Assembly (NCBI GenBank): GCA_016714815.1
Contig: JADKBZ010000008.1
Coordinates: forward strand, 245,176-309,175
Length of the DNA: 64,000 nt
DNA from: Holophagales bacterium
GTDB taxonomy: Bacteria; Acidobacteriota; Thermoanaerobaculia; UBA5066
Direction of reading: 5' to 3'
How positions within the stretch are numbered: position 1 is the stretch's first letter; every line of letters starts with the position of its first letter. The notes below the pieces were generated by a model. The model did not search any database, was not told the origin of the DNA, and saw only the letters and a list, made by a program, of their open reading frames with translations. Positions 8,050-16,926 of this stretch are shown one piece after another. The position numbers and the translations under genes are program-made.

Positions 8050-9344
8050 GGAAGCCGGTGGGCGCGCTCGCCGCTGCCCTGCTTCTCTTCACCGCCGCGC
8101 CCCCCGCCCGCGCCGGAGGGCTCACGCTCGCCGAGGCCTTCGATCGGGCGCTCTCGTCGAACCTCTCGCTCGAGAGGGCCCGGCGCGAGCTCCCCGCCGC
8201 CGACGCACAGCGAAGGGCGATGTTCGCGGCCCTCCTCCCGAAGGTCGCCGCCGGCGCGAACCTCGGGCTCAACAGCACCGAGGTCTCCTTCGGCGAGCCG
8301 CCGGACGACCGGACGGTCCTCCCGAAGCAGGACTGGGACTACAGGGTCGTCGCCACCCAGCCCCTCTTCGCCGGCCTCCGCGAGAAGCGCGCCTACGACC
8401 AGTCCCGGCTCGCGGTCCTCGGCGCCCGGGAGACGGGACGCGGGGCCGAGGAGGACGTCCTCCTCGCCGTCGCTTCGGCATTCGCCGCCGCGGCGGGAAG
8501 CGAGGCGCTCGTCGAGGTCGAGACGCGCAACGTCGAGCTCGTCGCGCGCCGGAGCAGGCAGGCAAAGGACCTCTTCGAGGCCGGGGAGACGACCCGCGTC
8601 GACCTGCTCCGGGCCGAGGCGGACGGCAAGGCCGCCGAGGAACGCCTCGTCTCGGCCCGCCAGTTCCTCGAGGAGGCCCTCGGACGCCTCCGCGTCGCCC
8701 TCGTCCTCGACGGGCCGATCGACGTCGACGGCGAATCGGCCCTCCTTCCGCCGCTCGCCCCGGAGGGCGACCTCGTCGCCGCCGCCCTGGCCCGTCCCGA
8801 CGTGAAGCAGGCCGAGCTCGCCTTCTCGACCGCGACGCTCGAGGTCAAGAAGCAGAAGGGTGCGTACCTGCCGGTCCTCTTCGCCGAGGCGGGATACGTG
8901 AAGCAGAAGCGGGCCTTCCCGGTCGACGAGTATGGCTACGGGGCCCTCCGCTTCTCCGTCGACCTCTTCCGCGGGGGCGAAACGGCCGCCCGGGTCGCCG
9001 CGGCCCGCGAGCGCGAGACGCAGGCCCGGCTCGCCGTGGAGGAGCTTCGGCGCCAGGTGGCCGAGGAAGTCCGCGTCGACCTCCTCGCGGTCGAAGCGGC
9101 GCGGGCGAAGACGAAGCTCGCCGACGAGCGGCTCGTGGCCGCCCAGGCCGACTACGACCAGACCTTCGAGCAGTACCGGGGCCAGCTCCTGACGACCCTC
9201 GACGTCCAGTCCGCCGAGACCTCGCTCGCCGAGGCGCGCCGCGGACGCATCGCCGCCCGCCTCGGCCTCTTCCTCGCCGAGGTCCGGACGTTCCACGCCG
9301 CCGGCATCCTCTCCCCCTCAACCCGCAAGGAGACCTCCCGATGA
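8046..9344 (+). CDS. TolC-family outer-membrane efflux protein
   Basis: A 432-residue protein with signal peptide (MRKPVGALAAALLLFTAAPPARA) and the duplicated TolC helical-hairpin architecture. Conserved features include LTLAEAFDRALSSN at the mature N-terminus, VVATQPLFAG before the first beta strands, and YGALRFSVDLFRGGETAARV in the second half. It would form the trimeric outer-membrane channel through which the adaptor (9341) and RND permease (10281) export substrates. Length is typical. It is translationally coupled at both ends by 4-bp overlaps. Confidence 0.92.
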   Translation: MRKPVGALAAALLLFTAAPPARAGGLTLAEAFDRALSSNLSLERARRELPAADAQRRAMFAALLPKVAAGANLGLNSTEVSFGEPPDDRTVLPKQDWDYRVVATQPLFAGLREKRAYDQSRLAVLGARETGRGAEEDVLLAVASAFAAAAGSEALVEVETRNVELVARRSRQAKDLFEAGETTRVDLLRAEADGKAAEERLVSARQFLEEALGRLRVALVLDGPIDVDGESALLPPLAPEGDLVAAALARPDVKQAELAFSTATLEVKKQKGAYLPVLFAEAGYVKQKRAFPVDEYGYGALRFSVDLFRGGETAARVAAARERETQARLAVEELRRQVAEEVRVDLLAVEAARAKTKLADERLVAAQADYDQTFEQYRGQLLTTLDVQSAETSLAEARRGRIAARLGLFLAEVRTFHAAGILSPSTRKETSR

Positions 9345-10270
9345 GCCCGAGACCGCGCCACGTCCTGCTGGCGGCCCTTCCCTTCGTTCTCGTCCTGGCC
9401 GCCTGCGGGCGAAAAGGCCCCGAGGCCGCGCCGAAAGCCGGGGCCGCGCCGGCCGCTCTCCCGGACGACGTGAAGCCGCTCGAATCGGCCCTCGCCCCCG
9501 CTCCGCCTGCGGGCGGGTCGGCGGCCGGGGCGACCGCCCCGGCGGACGAGCGCGTCCTCCTCGCGACGGGCGAGTTCATTCCGCTCGTGAGCTCCGAGCT
9601 CGTCGCCCGCGTCACCGGGCGCGTCGCGAAGGTCCTCGTCGACGAAGGGGCGCGCGTCTCCGAGGGGCAGCCGATGCTGACTCTCGAGACCGACTACCTG
9701 AGAATCGACGTGGCGCGCGCCGAGGCCGAAACGGCCCGCGCGTCCGCCCTTCTCGCCGACGCCGAACGCGACTTCGCGAGGAAGAAGGAGCTCGTCGCGA
9801 AGGAGTCGGTCTCGAAGGCGGCCTTCGAGCGCTCTGAGGCCGCCTTCGAAGGGGCGAAGGCGGCCCGCCTCGGCGCAGAGGCCGGCCTCGACCTCGCGAA
9901 GCAGCGCCTCTCCGACGCCGTCCTCAGGTCCCCGATCGACGGCGTCGTCCTCGAGAGACGGGCCGACGTCGGCGAGCGGCTGAGCGAGGGGACGGTGACG
10001 TTCGTCGTCGTCCAGACGGCGCCCCTGAGGCTCCGCTTCCGGGTCCCCGAGCGATTCCTCGGCGCCGCCGAGCGGGGCGCGAAGGTGCACGCCACGGTCG
10101 ATCCGTACCCGGGAGAGACGTTCGACGGCACCGTCTCGGTCGTCGTCCCCGCCCTCGACCCCGCGAGCCGGACGTTCGCCGTCGAGGCGCTCTTCCCGAA
10201 CCGCGACGGGCGCCTGCGGACCGGGCTCTTCGCGCGCGTCGAGCTCGAGCGCCCGGCGGCGAAGCGGTGA
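9341..10270 (+). CDS. RND efflux periplasmic adaptor subunit (membrane fusion lipoprotein)
   Basis: A 309-residue lipoprotein: lipobox VLVLAAC with Cys22, then a Pro/Ala-rich linker. The lipoyl/barrel-sandwich half is seen in GRVAKVLVDEGARVSEGQPMLTLE, the alpha-hairpin (residues ~125-185) follows, and the second lipoyl half is SPIDGVVLERRADVGERL. A beta-barrel domain (~220-300) ends the protein, and it is somewhat short. It bridges the permease and the TolC channel. It overlaps the upstream gene by 4 bp and lies 10 bp before the permease start. Confidence 0.92.
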   Translation: MSPRPRHVLLAALPFVLVLAACGRKGPEAAPKAGAAPAALPDDVKPLESALAPAPPAGGSAAGATAPADERVLLATGEFIPLVSSELVARVTGRVAKVLVDEGARVSEGQPMLTLETDYLRIDVARAEAETARASALLADAERDFARKKELVAKESVSKAAFERSEAAFEGAKAARLGAEAGLDLAKQRLSDAVLRSPIDGVVLERRADVGERLSEGTVTFVVVQTAPLRLRFRVPERFLGAAERGAKVHATVDPYPGETFDGTVSVVVPALDPASRTFAVEALFPNRDGRLRTGLFARVELERPAAKR

Positions 10271-10280
10271 GGGTCCCGAG

Positions 10281-13200
10281 GTGAACAAGCTCGCGGAACT
10301 CTGCGTCAAGCGGCCCGTCCTGGCCGCCGTCATCGTCCTGGCCCTCGTCGTCGTCGGGCTCTTCTCGTACCGCCGGCTCGGGGTCGACCGCTTTCCCAAC
10401 ATCGACTTTCCGTTCGTCACCATCACGACCCGCCTCGTCGGCGCCGCTCCCGAGGAGATCGAGACGGAGGTCTCCGACAAGATCGAGGAATCGGTCAACA
10501 CGATCAGCGGCATCGACCAGCTCCTCTCGGTCTCGGCCGAGGGGGTCTCGGTCGTCACGGTCCAGTTCGTTCTCGAGAAGGACGGCGACGTCGCCGCCCA
10601 GGAGGTGCGCGACCGGGTCAACGCCGTCCTCGCCGATCTCCCGCGCGACGCCGACCCGCCCGTCATCGAGAAGATCGACCCCGACTCCACGCCCGTCCTC
10701 TCCGTCGTCCTCTCCGGCCCCGCCCCGATCCGCGACCTGACGGAGTTCGCCGACAAGAAGTACCGCCGCGCCCTCGAGTCGGTCCTCGGCGTCGGGCAGG
10801 TACGCGTCATCGGCGGCCGCGCCCGGCAGGTGAACGTCGTCGTCGACTCGAACCGCCTCTCGGGCCTCGACCTGACGGTGGCCAGTGTCGTCCGCGCGCT
10901 CCAGACCCAGAACGTCCAGGTGCCGGGCGGCCGGGTGGAGCAGGGGGTGAAGGACTTCACGCTCCGGACCTACGGCCGCGTCTCGACGCCGGAGGAGCTC
11001 GGCTCGATCCCGGTCGCCGTCCGAAACGGCGAGCCGGTGCGCGTCGCCGACGTCGCGACGATCCGCGACACCGAGGCCGACCTCGAGTCGCTCGCGAGCC
11101 TCAACGGCACGCCCGCCGTCGTCCTCCAGGTGCGCAAGCAGTCGGGGACGAACACGATCGAGGTCGTCGAGCGGCTGAAGGAGCGGATCGACGCCCTGGG
11201 CGCCCAGCTCCCCAGGGGCTGGAAGACCGACCTCGTGAGGGACCAGTCCGAGTACGTCACCGCGGCCGTGAACGCCGTCAAGGAGCACCTCGTCCTCGGG
11301 TCGATCTTCGCCGCCCTCGTCGTCTGGGCCTTCCTCCGAAAGCTCCGGCCGACCCTCATCGCGGCCGTCTCGATTCCCGCCTCGCTCATCGCCACGTTCG
11401 CGGCGATCGACGCGATGGGCTACACGCTGAACGTCATCACGCTCCTGGCGCTGACGCTCGCCGTCGGCATCGTCGTCGACGACGCCGTCGTCGTCCTCGA
11501 GATCATCTTCCGGCACATGGAGGAGAAGGGGGTCGGCCCCGTCCAGGCCGCCATCGAGGGGACGCGGGAGATCGGCATGGCGGTCGTCGCGATGAGCCTC
11601 TCGCTCATCGCCGTCTTCCTCCCCGTCGCCTTCATGGGAGGGATCGTCGGGCGGTTCATGGCGTCGTTCGGCGTGACGATGGCGTTCGCCATCGGCGTCT
11701 CGATCATCGTCGCCTTCACGCTGACGCCGATGCTCGCCTCCCGCTGGCTGAAGCACGAGGACGTCGAAGGGGAAGAGAGCTCGCGGCAGCGCGGCTTCTA
11801 CCCGGTCGTCGAGAAGGCGTACATGGCGGCCCTGGAGTGGTCGATGAACCACCGGGCGGCCGTCGTCGTCCTGATGGCGCTCGTCCTCGCCTCCACGATC
11901 CCGCTCGGGATGGTCGCCAACAAGAACTTCCTGCCGAGCGACGACGAGGGGCAGTTCGACGTCATCGTCCGGGCCCCCGAGGGGTCGAGCGTCGAGACGA
12001 CCCGGACGATCCTGGAGTCGATCGCGGCCCGGATCCGTCCGATTCCGGGCGTCGCCGCGACGCTCCTGACGATCGGCGACGACCCGCAGCTCACCCAGAA
12101 CCTCGGGTCGGTCTACGTCAAGCTCGCGCCCGTCCACGACCGCGAGGAGAGCCAGTTCGCGATCATGGACCGCGTCCGCAACGAGGTCCTCCCCCAGTAC
12201 GCGCGCCTGAACCTCCGCTCGCAGGTGTCGGCCGTGAACGCCTTCCGCGGCGGGTCGAACGCCGAGATTCAGTTCTGGATCGGCGGGCCCGACCTGAAGC
12301 AGCTCGGCGACTACTCGAAGGTCCTCCTCGAGACGATGAAGGCCGTCCCCGGCATCGTCGACGTCGACACGAACCTCATCGAGGGCAAGCCCGAGCTCGG
12401 CGTGAGGATCGACCGCGCCAAGGCGGCCGACCTCGGCGTGAACGTCCAGGACGTCGCCACGACCCTGAACGTCCTCGTCGGCGGCCAGAAGGTTTCCGAC
12501 TACTACGAAGGGGGAGAGCAGTACGAGGTGCGCGCCCGCGCCGAGGAGCGCGACCGCTCCACGGCCGCCGCCCTCTCCCAGGCCCGCGTCCCCGCGGCGA
12601 AGGGGACCGTCGCCCTGCGCGACGTCGTCACGCTCGAGGAGGGGACGGGGCCGTCCCTCGTCAACCGGATCGCCCGGCAGAGGCAGGTCCTCCTGACGGC
12701 GAACGTGAAGCCCGGCTTCTCCTCGCAGACGGTCATCGACGCGCTCAACGCGAAGGCGAAGGAGCTGAAGATGCCCGCCGGCTACACGTCGGGGCTCACC
12801 GGCCGCTCGCGCGAGCAGGGGAAGGCGGCGTCGGCGTTCCTGACCGCGTTCGTCCTCTCGATCATCTTCATGTACCTGATCCTCGCGGCGCAGTTCGAGA
12901 GCTGGGTCCACCCCGTCTCGATCCTCCTCGCGCTGCCGCTCACGGTGCCCTTCGCGCTCCTGTCGATCGTCGTCCTGAACCAGTCGATCAACATCTTCTC
13001 GTCGCTCGGCATCCTCGTCCTCTTCGGCATCGTGAAGAAGAACGGGATCCTGCAGATCGACAACATGATCCAGCTCCGCAACCAGGGAATCGAAAGGGCC
13101 GAGGCGATCCGCCGCGCGAACCGCGACCGGCTCCGGCCGATCCTCATGACGACCCTCGCCTTCGTCGCCGGCATGCTCCCGCTCGTCGTCTCCTCAGGCG

Positions 13201-13373
13201 TCGGCTCGGGAACGAACCGGGCGATCGCGAGCGTCATCATCGGCGGGCAGACGCTCGCGCTCGTCCTCACGCTCGTCGGGACGCCGGTGGCCTACAGCAT
13301 CTTCGACGACTGGTCGACGAAGAAGCCCCTGCGGAGCTTCTTCGGACGGATCATCGGGAGGAAGGCCGCCTGA
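10281..13373 (+). CDS. RND-family efflux permease (AcrB/HAE1-type)
   Basis: A 1030-residue inner-membrane pump of full length. The N-terminus NKLAELCVKRPVLAAVIVLAL is the standard RND first helix. Two large periplasmic loops follow helices 1 and 7. Helix 4 carries the proton-relay aspartates (GIVVDDAVVVLE), and NKNFLPSDDEGQ marks the second half. It uses proton-motive force to export hydrophobic or amphipathic compounds with its partners at 8046 and 9341. The start is a GTG at 10281. Fragments of a slightly diverged copy of this gene lie downstream at 16014-16158 and 16836-16908. Confidence 0.95.
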   Translation: MNKLAELCVKRPVLAAVIVLALVVVGLFSYRRLGVDRFPNIDFPFVTITTRLVGAAPEEIETEVSDKIEESVNTISGIDQLLSVSAEGVSVVTVQFVLEKDGDVAAQEVRDRVNAVLADLPRDADPPVIEKIDPDSTPVLSVVLSGPAPIRDLTEFADKKYRRALESVLGVGQVRVIGGRARQVNVVVDSNRLSGLDLTVASVVRALQTQNVQVPGGRVEQGVKDFTLRTYGRVSTPEELGSIPVAVRNGEPVRVADVATIRDTEADLESLASLNGTPAVVLQVRKQSGTNTIEVVERLKERIDALGAQLPRGWKTDLVRDQSEYVTAAVNAVKEHLVLGSIFAALVVWAFLRKLRPTLIAAVSIPASLIATFAAIDAMGYTLNVITLLALTLAVGIVVDDAVVVLEIIFRHMEEKGVGPVQAAIEGTREIGMAVVAMSLSLIAVFLPVAFMGGIVGRFMASFGVTMAFAIGVSIIVAFTLTPMLASRWLKHEDVEGEESSRQRGFYPVVEKAYMAALEWSMNHRAAVVVLMALVLASTIPLGMVANKNFLPSDDEGQFDVIVRAPEGSSVETTRTILESIAARIRPIPGVAATLLTIGDDPQLTQNLGSVYVKLAPVHDREESQFAIMDRVRNEVLPQYARLNLRSQVSAVNAFRGGSNAEIQFWIGGPDLKQLGDYSKVLLETMKAVPGIVDVDTNLIEGKPELGVRIDRAKAADLGVNVQDVATTLNVLVGGQKVSDYYEGGEQYEVRARAEERDRSTAAALSQARVPAAKGTVALRDVVTLEEGTGPSLVNRIARQRQVLLTANVKPGFSSQTVIDALNAKAKELKMPAGYTSGLTGRSREQGKAASAFLTAFVLSIIFMYLILAAQFESWVHPVSILLALPLTVPFALLSIVVLNQSINIFSSLGILVLFGIVKKNGILQIDNMIQLRNQGIERAEAIRRANRDRLRPILMTTLAFVAGMLPLVVSSGVGSGTNRAIASVIIGGQTLALVLTLVGTPVAYSIFDDWSTKKPLRSFFGRIIGRKAA

Positions 13374-13523
13374 TCCGCCGAAACGAGGACGCCGAATGTC
13401 CCCGGAGGGCGACCGGGGTCTCAAGGCGTTCCGCTGGGCGCAAGGGAGGAGGGGCCAGCCGGCCGGGAGGGTAGGTGCTCAGGCCGGCACGCCTCTGGAA
13501 GCTCGAGGAGTTCAGCAGCACCC

Positions 13524-13552
13524 TTGCGCGTGGATCCCAAGCACTGTATCTT
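13524..13552 (+). promoter_or_regulatory. Candidate sigma-70-type promoter for the AbiE-like module
   Basis: TTGCGC (13524-13529) and TATCTT (13547-13552) are separated by 17 bp, 22 bp before the chosen AbiEi-like start. Each hexamer matches the consensus at four of six positions. It is plausible because the module seems to be an independent insertion needing its own promoter. Confidence 0.35.
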
Positions 13553-13573
13553 TTCTTCCGGAACTTAAAGACG

Positions 13574-14155
13574 ATGACCGCCGCCGTTCAGCCCCCGTTC
13601 GAGCCCGGCCGCGTGTACCGTACGCGGGAGCTGGGTCAGTGGAGCGCCAACGCCCCTCGGCTCGCGAAGCGGCTCGTGCGGGACGGACAGCTCTTGCGGC
13701 TTGCGCACGGGCTCTTCGCAGCACCGGGGCGCAGCCGTTTCGGAGAGGTGCCTCCGACGGATGAGGCGCTGCTCCGCGCCTTCCTCGATGGCGAGCCGTT
13801 CGTGTTCACCGGCCCCGAGCGCTGGAATGCGCTCGGCCTCGGGACGACCGCGGTATTTGCGACGCCGCTCGTCTACAACACCAAGCGCTCAGGCCGATTC
13901 ACCTTCGGTGGCCGGCAGTTCCTGCTGCGTCGGGTCGCTTTCCCTGAGAAGCCGACGCCCGAATGGTTCGTCGTGGACCTCTTCGAGAACGCCGAGCAGG
14001 CTGCGGCCTCGCGGGAGGAGCTGCGGGGCACGCTCGAGGCTGCGCTTCGCGCGGGCAGGTTCGACCGTGACCAGCTCGCGTCGATGGCGACACGATACGG
14101 CTCGCGGCGCACGCAGGCGCTCGTGAAGGCAGCGCTCGGGGCGTCCGCGCGATGA
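13574..14155 (+). CDS. AbiEi-type antitoxin (type IV toxin-antitoxin family)
   Basis: A 193-residue protein with an N-terminal winged-helix-like region (VYRTRELGQWSANAPRLAKRLVRDGQLLRLAHGLFAAP), the form seen in AbiEi and related DUF6088-type antitoxins. A C-terminal domain of the antitoxin type follows (FTGPERWNALGLGTTA, LLRRVAFPEKPTPEWFVVDLFE). In characterised AbiE systems this protein represses its operon and counters the nucleotidyltransferase toxin without direct binding. It overlaps the toxin gene by 4 bp. The start is the ATG at 13574; an in-frame ATG at 13475 would add 33 residues but lies upstream of the candidate promoter. Confidence 0.8.
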   Translation: MTAAVQPPFEPGRVYRTRELGQWSANAPRLAKRLVRDGQLLRLAHGLFAAPGRSRFGEVPPTDEALLRAFLDGEPFVFTGPERWNALGLGTTAVFATPLVYNTKRSGRFTFGGRQFLLRRVAFPEKPTPEWFVVDLFENAEQAAASREELRGTLEAALRAGRFDRDQLASMATRYGSRRTQALVKAALGASAR

Positions 14156-15114
14156 GCTTCGTGCACGAGGATCCCGACTTCGACGGGCTCCTGCAGATCG
14201 TCGCAAACGATCGCGGGCTTGGCGTAGCGCTCGTCGAGAAGGACTACTGGGTCACGCACACGCTCTGGGCTCTGCACGCGCAGGGCTTCGACGTCTGGCT
14301 CAAGGGCGGCACCTCGCTGTCGAAGGGCTTCGGCCTCATCGAGCGCTTCTCCGAAGACCTCGACCTGAAGCTCGAACCCGGGGCCGTCGTGGCTCTGCGC
14401 TCGGTGACGAACTGGAAGAGCGAGGGCACCAGGGCTACGGGCGAACGCAGGGGTCACTTCGAGGCGCTCGCCAAGCTGGTCTCGGTCCCCGGCGCGAAGG
14501 TGAGTATCGGCAGCATCGTCGACACGAGCTTCCGCAGCGCGAACCTCCAGGTCGGCTACCCGGGCAGACACCAGGCGGCGCTCGCGTCGGTGCTGCGGTC
14601 CTTCGTTCTCCTCGAGCTCGGCAGCGCCCGCGTCACGCCATTCGTGGCGCGCGACATGACTTCGTTCGTGCACGAGCACCTCGAGAGACTGGGGCATCTC
14701 GGAGACTTCGACGACAACCGCCCGCATACCGTCCGCTGCGTGCATCCGCTCGTCACGCTCCTCGAGAAGCTCGACGCGCTGATGCGTCGGGTCCCACGCG
14801 AGGAGGCCGCGCCCGCGACCTTCGTGCGCCACTTCGAGGACGCCGCACGCATCGCGCGGGCCAGCACCTTGCTGCCGCCGCTCCACGGCTACGCGACCGT
14901 ACGCGATCTCGTGGACGAGATGCTGGCCCGGAAGCAGATCGCCGCGCTCCCTTGGTCGACGCACACGGCCTTCGCTCCGAAGGACGACGATCGCTGGCGT
15001 ACGGTGCAGAAGGCGCACGACGCGATCGGTCCGATGTTCTGGGGCCCGCGCCTCTCGCTCGAAGACGCCTGCGCCGACGTCCGCAGCTGGCTCGACACCG
15101 GGTTTGGCCCGTGA
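14152..15114 (+). CDS. AbiEii/AbiGii-family nucleotidyltransferase toxin
   Basis: A 320-residue member of the nucleotidyltransferase superfamily. It shows the toxin signature GGTSLSKGFGLIERFSEDLDL: GGTSLSK at residues 52-58 and the acidic pair in SEDLD at 67-71, which would bind metal and nucleotide. The leading VEKDYWVTHTLW block is typical of AbiEii. Characterised relatives arrest growth, in some cases by modifying tRNA 3' ends. It is coupled by 4-bp overlaps to the antitoxin before it and to the HExxH gene after it. Confidence 0.85.
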   Translation: MSFVHEDPDFDGLLQIVANDRGLGVALVEKDYWVTHTLWALHAQGFDVWLKGGTSLSKGFGLIERFSEDLDLKLEPGAVVALRSVTNWKSEGTRATGERRGHFEALAKLVSVPGAKVSIGSIVDTSFRSANLQVGYPGRHQAALASVLRSFVLLELGSARVTPFVARDMTSFVHEHLERLGHLGDFDDNRPHTVRCVHPLVTLLEKLDALMRRVPREEAAPATFVRHFEDAARIARASTLLPPLHGYATVRDLVDEMLARKQIAALPWSTHTAFAPKDDDRWRTVQKAHDAIGPMFWGPRLSLEDACADVRSWLDTGFGP

Positions 15115-16010
15115 ACGACCGCGAGCCCGGCATCGCCGGCGAGGTCGAGCGGTACCTCCGTACCGGCAAGACCGACCCGCACCACGCGGCCTGGCCGGGG
15201 AACGGCTTCATGGAGCGTGCCAGCCACGCCCGCGAAGACCTCCGCGGTGCACTCGTTCGCGAGGTCCGCCGGCTTGCCGAAGGGCTCGCTCACCGGCCGC
15301 TCCCCCAGTCGGACACCGCCGCTCTCACGCGCGACAAGGTCGAGCCGATGGTGCGGGGGCTGTTCCCGAGGGTCGAGCAGGCCACGGTTCTCACGACCCT
15401 CGGGAGGTCCGTCGTGTTCGTCACGAGCGCGAACATCGAGCCGCTCCTGCTCGAGCACGGCTACGACAGCTCGGCTTGGACGCTGGCGAACCTGTACCTC
15501 GCAAGCCTCGGCGCCGAGCTGCTCGCCGAGGACGCGCCGCGACTCGTCGGGCTGAGCGAGGGGACGACCTGCTACGTCTCGCCCGACACCTTCGCCGAGG
15601 ACGATCCCTTCGCCGACTTCATCGTCCACGAGGCCGCACACGTCTTCCACAACTGCAAGCGCGCCACGGTAGGCCTTCGCGAGACGAGGACGAGGGAGTG
15701 GCTCCTCGACATCGAGTACCGCAAGCGGGAGACCTTCGCGTACTCGTGCGAGGCGTACGCCCGCGTGCTCGAGCGAGGGAAGAGCCCGAGCGTGCGACGA
15801 GCGCTGGCCGCGGACTACGGCAGCACGGTGCGCATCTCAGAGGAGCGCGTCGACCCCGCCGAGGTTGCCGGCATCGTCGCGGAAGCGGCTGCGGCCCGGA
15901 ACGGCTGGAAGGTGATCCTCGCTCGCTGCGCCCCGACGAGCCGTCCGAAGTCGGCCCTCCAACACTTGCGCGAATCGTGGGCCACCGAAGATACAGCCCG
16001 TCGTCAGTGA
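15111..16010 (+). CDS. Unknown AbiE-associated protein with HExxH zincin motif
   Basis: A 299-residue protein I cannot assign to a named family. The GTG at 15111 overlaps the toxin stop by 4 bp, so it belongs to the same transcript. It contains VHEAAHVFH (H173-E174-A-A-H177), the zincin zinc site, followed about 30 residues later by KRETFAYSCEAYARV, where E207 or E213 could be the third ligand as in gluzincins. No signal peptide or membrane segment is visible, so it should be cytoplasmic. The N-terminal ~150 residues are mixed alpha/beta. A peptidase acting with or on the AbiE pair is an inference. Confidence 0.65.
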   Translation: MNDREPGIAGEVERYLRTGKTDPHHAAWPGNGFMERASHAREDLRGALVREVRRLAEGLAHRPLPQSDTAALTRDKVEPMVRGLFPRVEQATVLTTLGRSVVFVTSANIEPLLLEHGYDSSAWTLANLYLASLGAELLAEDAPRLVGLSEGTTCYVSPDTFAEDDPFADFIVHEAAHVFHNCKRATVGLRETRTREWLLDIEYRKRETFAYSCEAYARVLERGKSPSVRRALAADYGSTVRISEERVDPAEVAGIVAEAAAARNGWKVILARCAPTSRPKSALQHLRESWATEDTARRQ

Positions 16011-16013
16011 TCA

Positions 16014-16158
16014 GGGAGGGGCGGGAACGTCCCTCGTCAACCGGATCGCCCGGCAGAGGCAATTCCTCCTCACGGCGAACGTGAAGCCCGACTTCTCCTC
16101 GCAGAAGAAGCCGCGGCGGACTCTCTTTGAAAGGATGATCGGGAGGAAGGCGGCCTGA
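16014..16158 (+). pseudogene. Decayed, internally deleted 3' fragment of an RND permease gene
   Basis: Bases ~16014-16107 match the intact permease around 12637-12729 (shared CCCTCGTCAACCGGATCGCC and GGCGAACGTGAAGCCCG). Bases 16105-16158 match its extreme 3' end at 13319-13373, including the stop. About 590 bp between these two parts are missing. The last 30 bases match 13349-13378 with two differences. It is therefore a remnant of a second, slightly diverged permease copy. Confidence 0.8.
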
Positions 16159-16224
16159 TCCGCGCTCCTTCAGTCCCTCCACGACGCCGGGCCCCCTGCT
16201 TCTCCGGGGCGCAGGATTCGCTCC

Positions 16225-16791
16225 GTGAGCTCCCCGGCCCCGCGCCTCGCCACCTGGGCAGACATCGCCCGGTTTCCCGAAGGAACCCGCGTCGAAGTCC
16301 TCGACGGGGAGGTTACCTTCGCGCCGAGCCGGGCGCCTGCTCACCAGGGGATTGGAGCAAGGATCCATCGCCGGATCGGCGGCCCGTTCGACGAGGACGA
16401 CGCTCCCGGCGGCTGGTGGATCCTCCCCGAGGTGGACGTGGAGCTCGGACCCCATCGGGTTCTCCAGCCCGACGTGGCCGGCTGGCGTCGAGAGCGGGTT
16501 CCGACGTTCCCGTACGAGCAACCCATCCGGATCGTTCCGGATTGGGTCTGCGAGATCCTTTCGCCAGCGAACGCCCGGAGAGACCGCCTCCAGAAGGCCG
16601 CGATCACCCTCGATTCGGGCGTCCCGTTCCTGTGGATCATCGACCCGGCGGAACGGCTTCTGGAAGCGTACTGGGCGCAGGAGCACGCCTGTCTCCGGCT
16701 CGGAGCCTGGTCTGACGAGGACGTTGCACGCGTCGCCCCCTTCGATGCGATCGAGCTCCAGGTGGGGCGGCTCTTCCCGCCCGGATCCTGA
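16225..16791 (+). CDS. Uma2 family endonuclease-like protein (DUF820)
   Basis: A 188-residue protein with the Uma2/DUF820 PD-(D/E)xK pattern: an early Glu in RVEVLDGEVTF, the central QPDVAGWRRER block containing the motif Asp, then PDWVCEILSPAN with its Glu (E-x-L-SP is the hallmark), then a helix and PFLWIIDPAERLLEAY. Uma2 proteins expand strongly in some phyla and are thought to be nucleases, though their role is unsettled. GTG start with AGGA upstream. It sits between two permease remnants, and a fragment similar to its 3' part recurs at 19439-19474. Confidence 0.85.
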   Translation: MSSPAPRLATWADIARFPEGTRVEVLDGEVTFAPSRAPAHQGIGARIHRRIGGPFDEDDAPGGWWILPEVDVELGPHRVLQPDVAGWRRERVPTFPYEQPIRIVPDWVCEILSPANARRDRLQKAAITLDSGVPFLWIIDPAERLLEAYWAQEHACLRLGAWSDEDVARVAPFDAIELQVGRLFPPGS

Positions 16792-16835
16792 ACGACGCCC
16801 CGGGCGTTCCTGAGTGGAGAGCGAGGTGTCCGCGG

Positions 16836-16908
16836 GCCTCCTCGAGACGATGAAGGCGGTCCCCGGCGTCGTCGACGTCGACACGAACCTCATCGAGGGC
16901 AAGCCCGA
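16836..16908 (+). pseudogene. Second RND permease gene fragment
   Basis: About 72 bases match the intact permease at ~12327-12398 with two differences (shared CTCCTCGAGACGATGAAGG and CGTCGACACGAACCTCATCG). It lies downstream of the Uma2 gene although it corresponds to an earlier part of the permease than the fragment at 16014-16158, so the order is scrambled. No reading frame continues from it. Confidence 0.75.
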
Positions 16909-16926
16909 CGACTTCGAGACGGGTGT

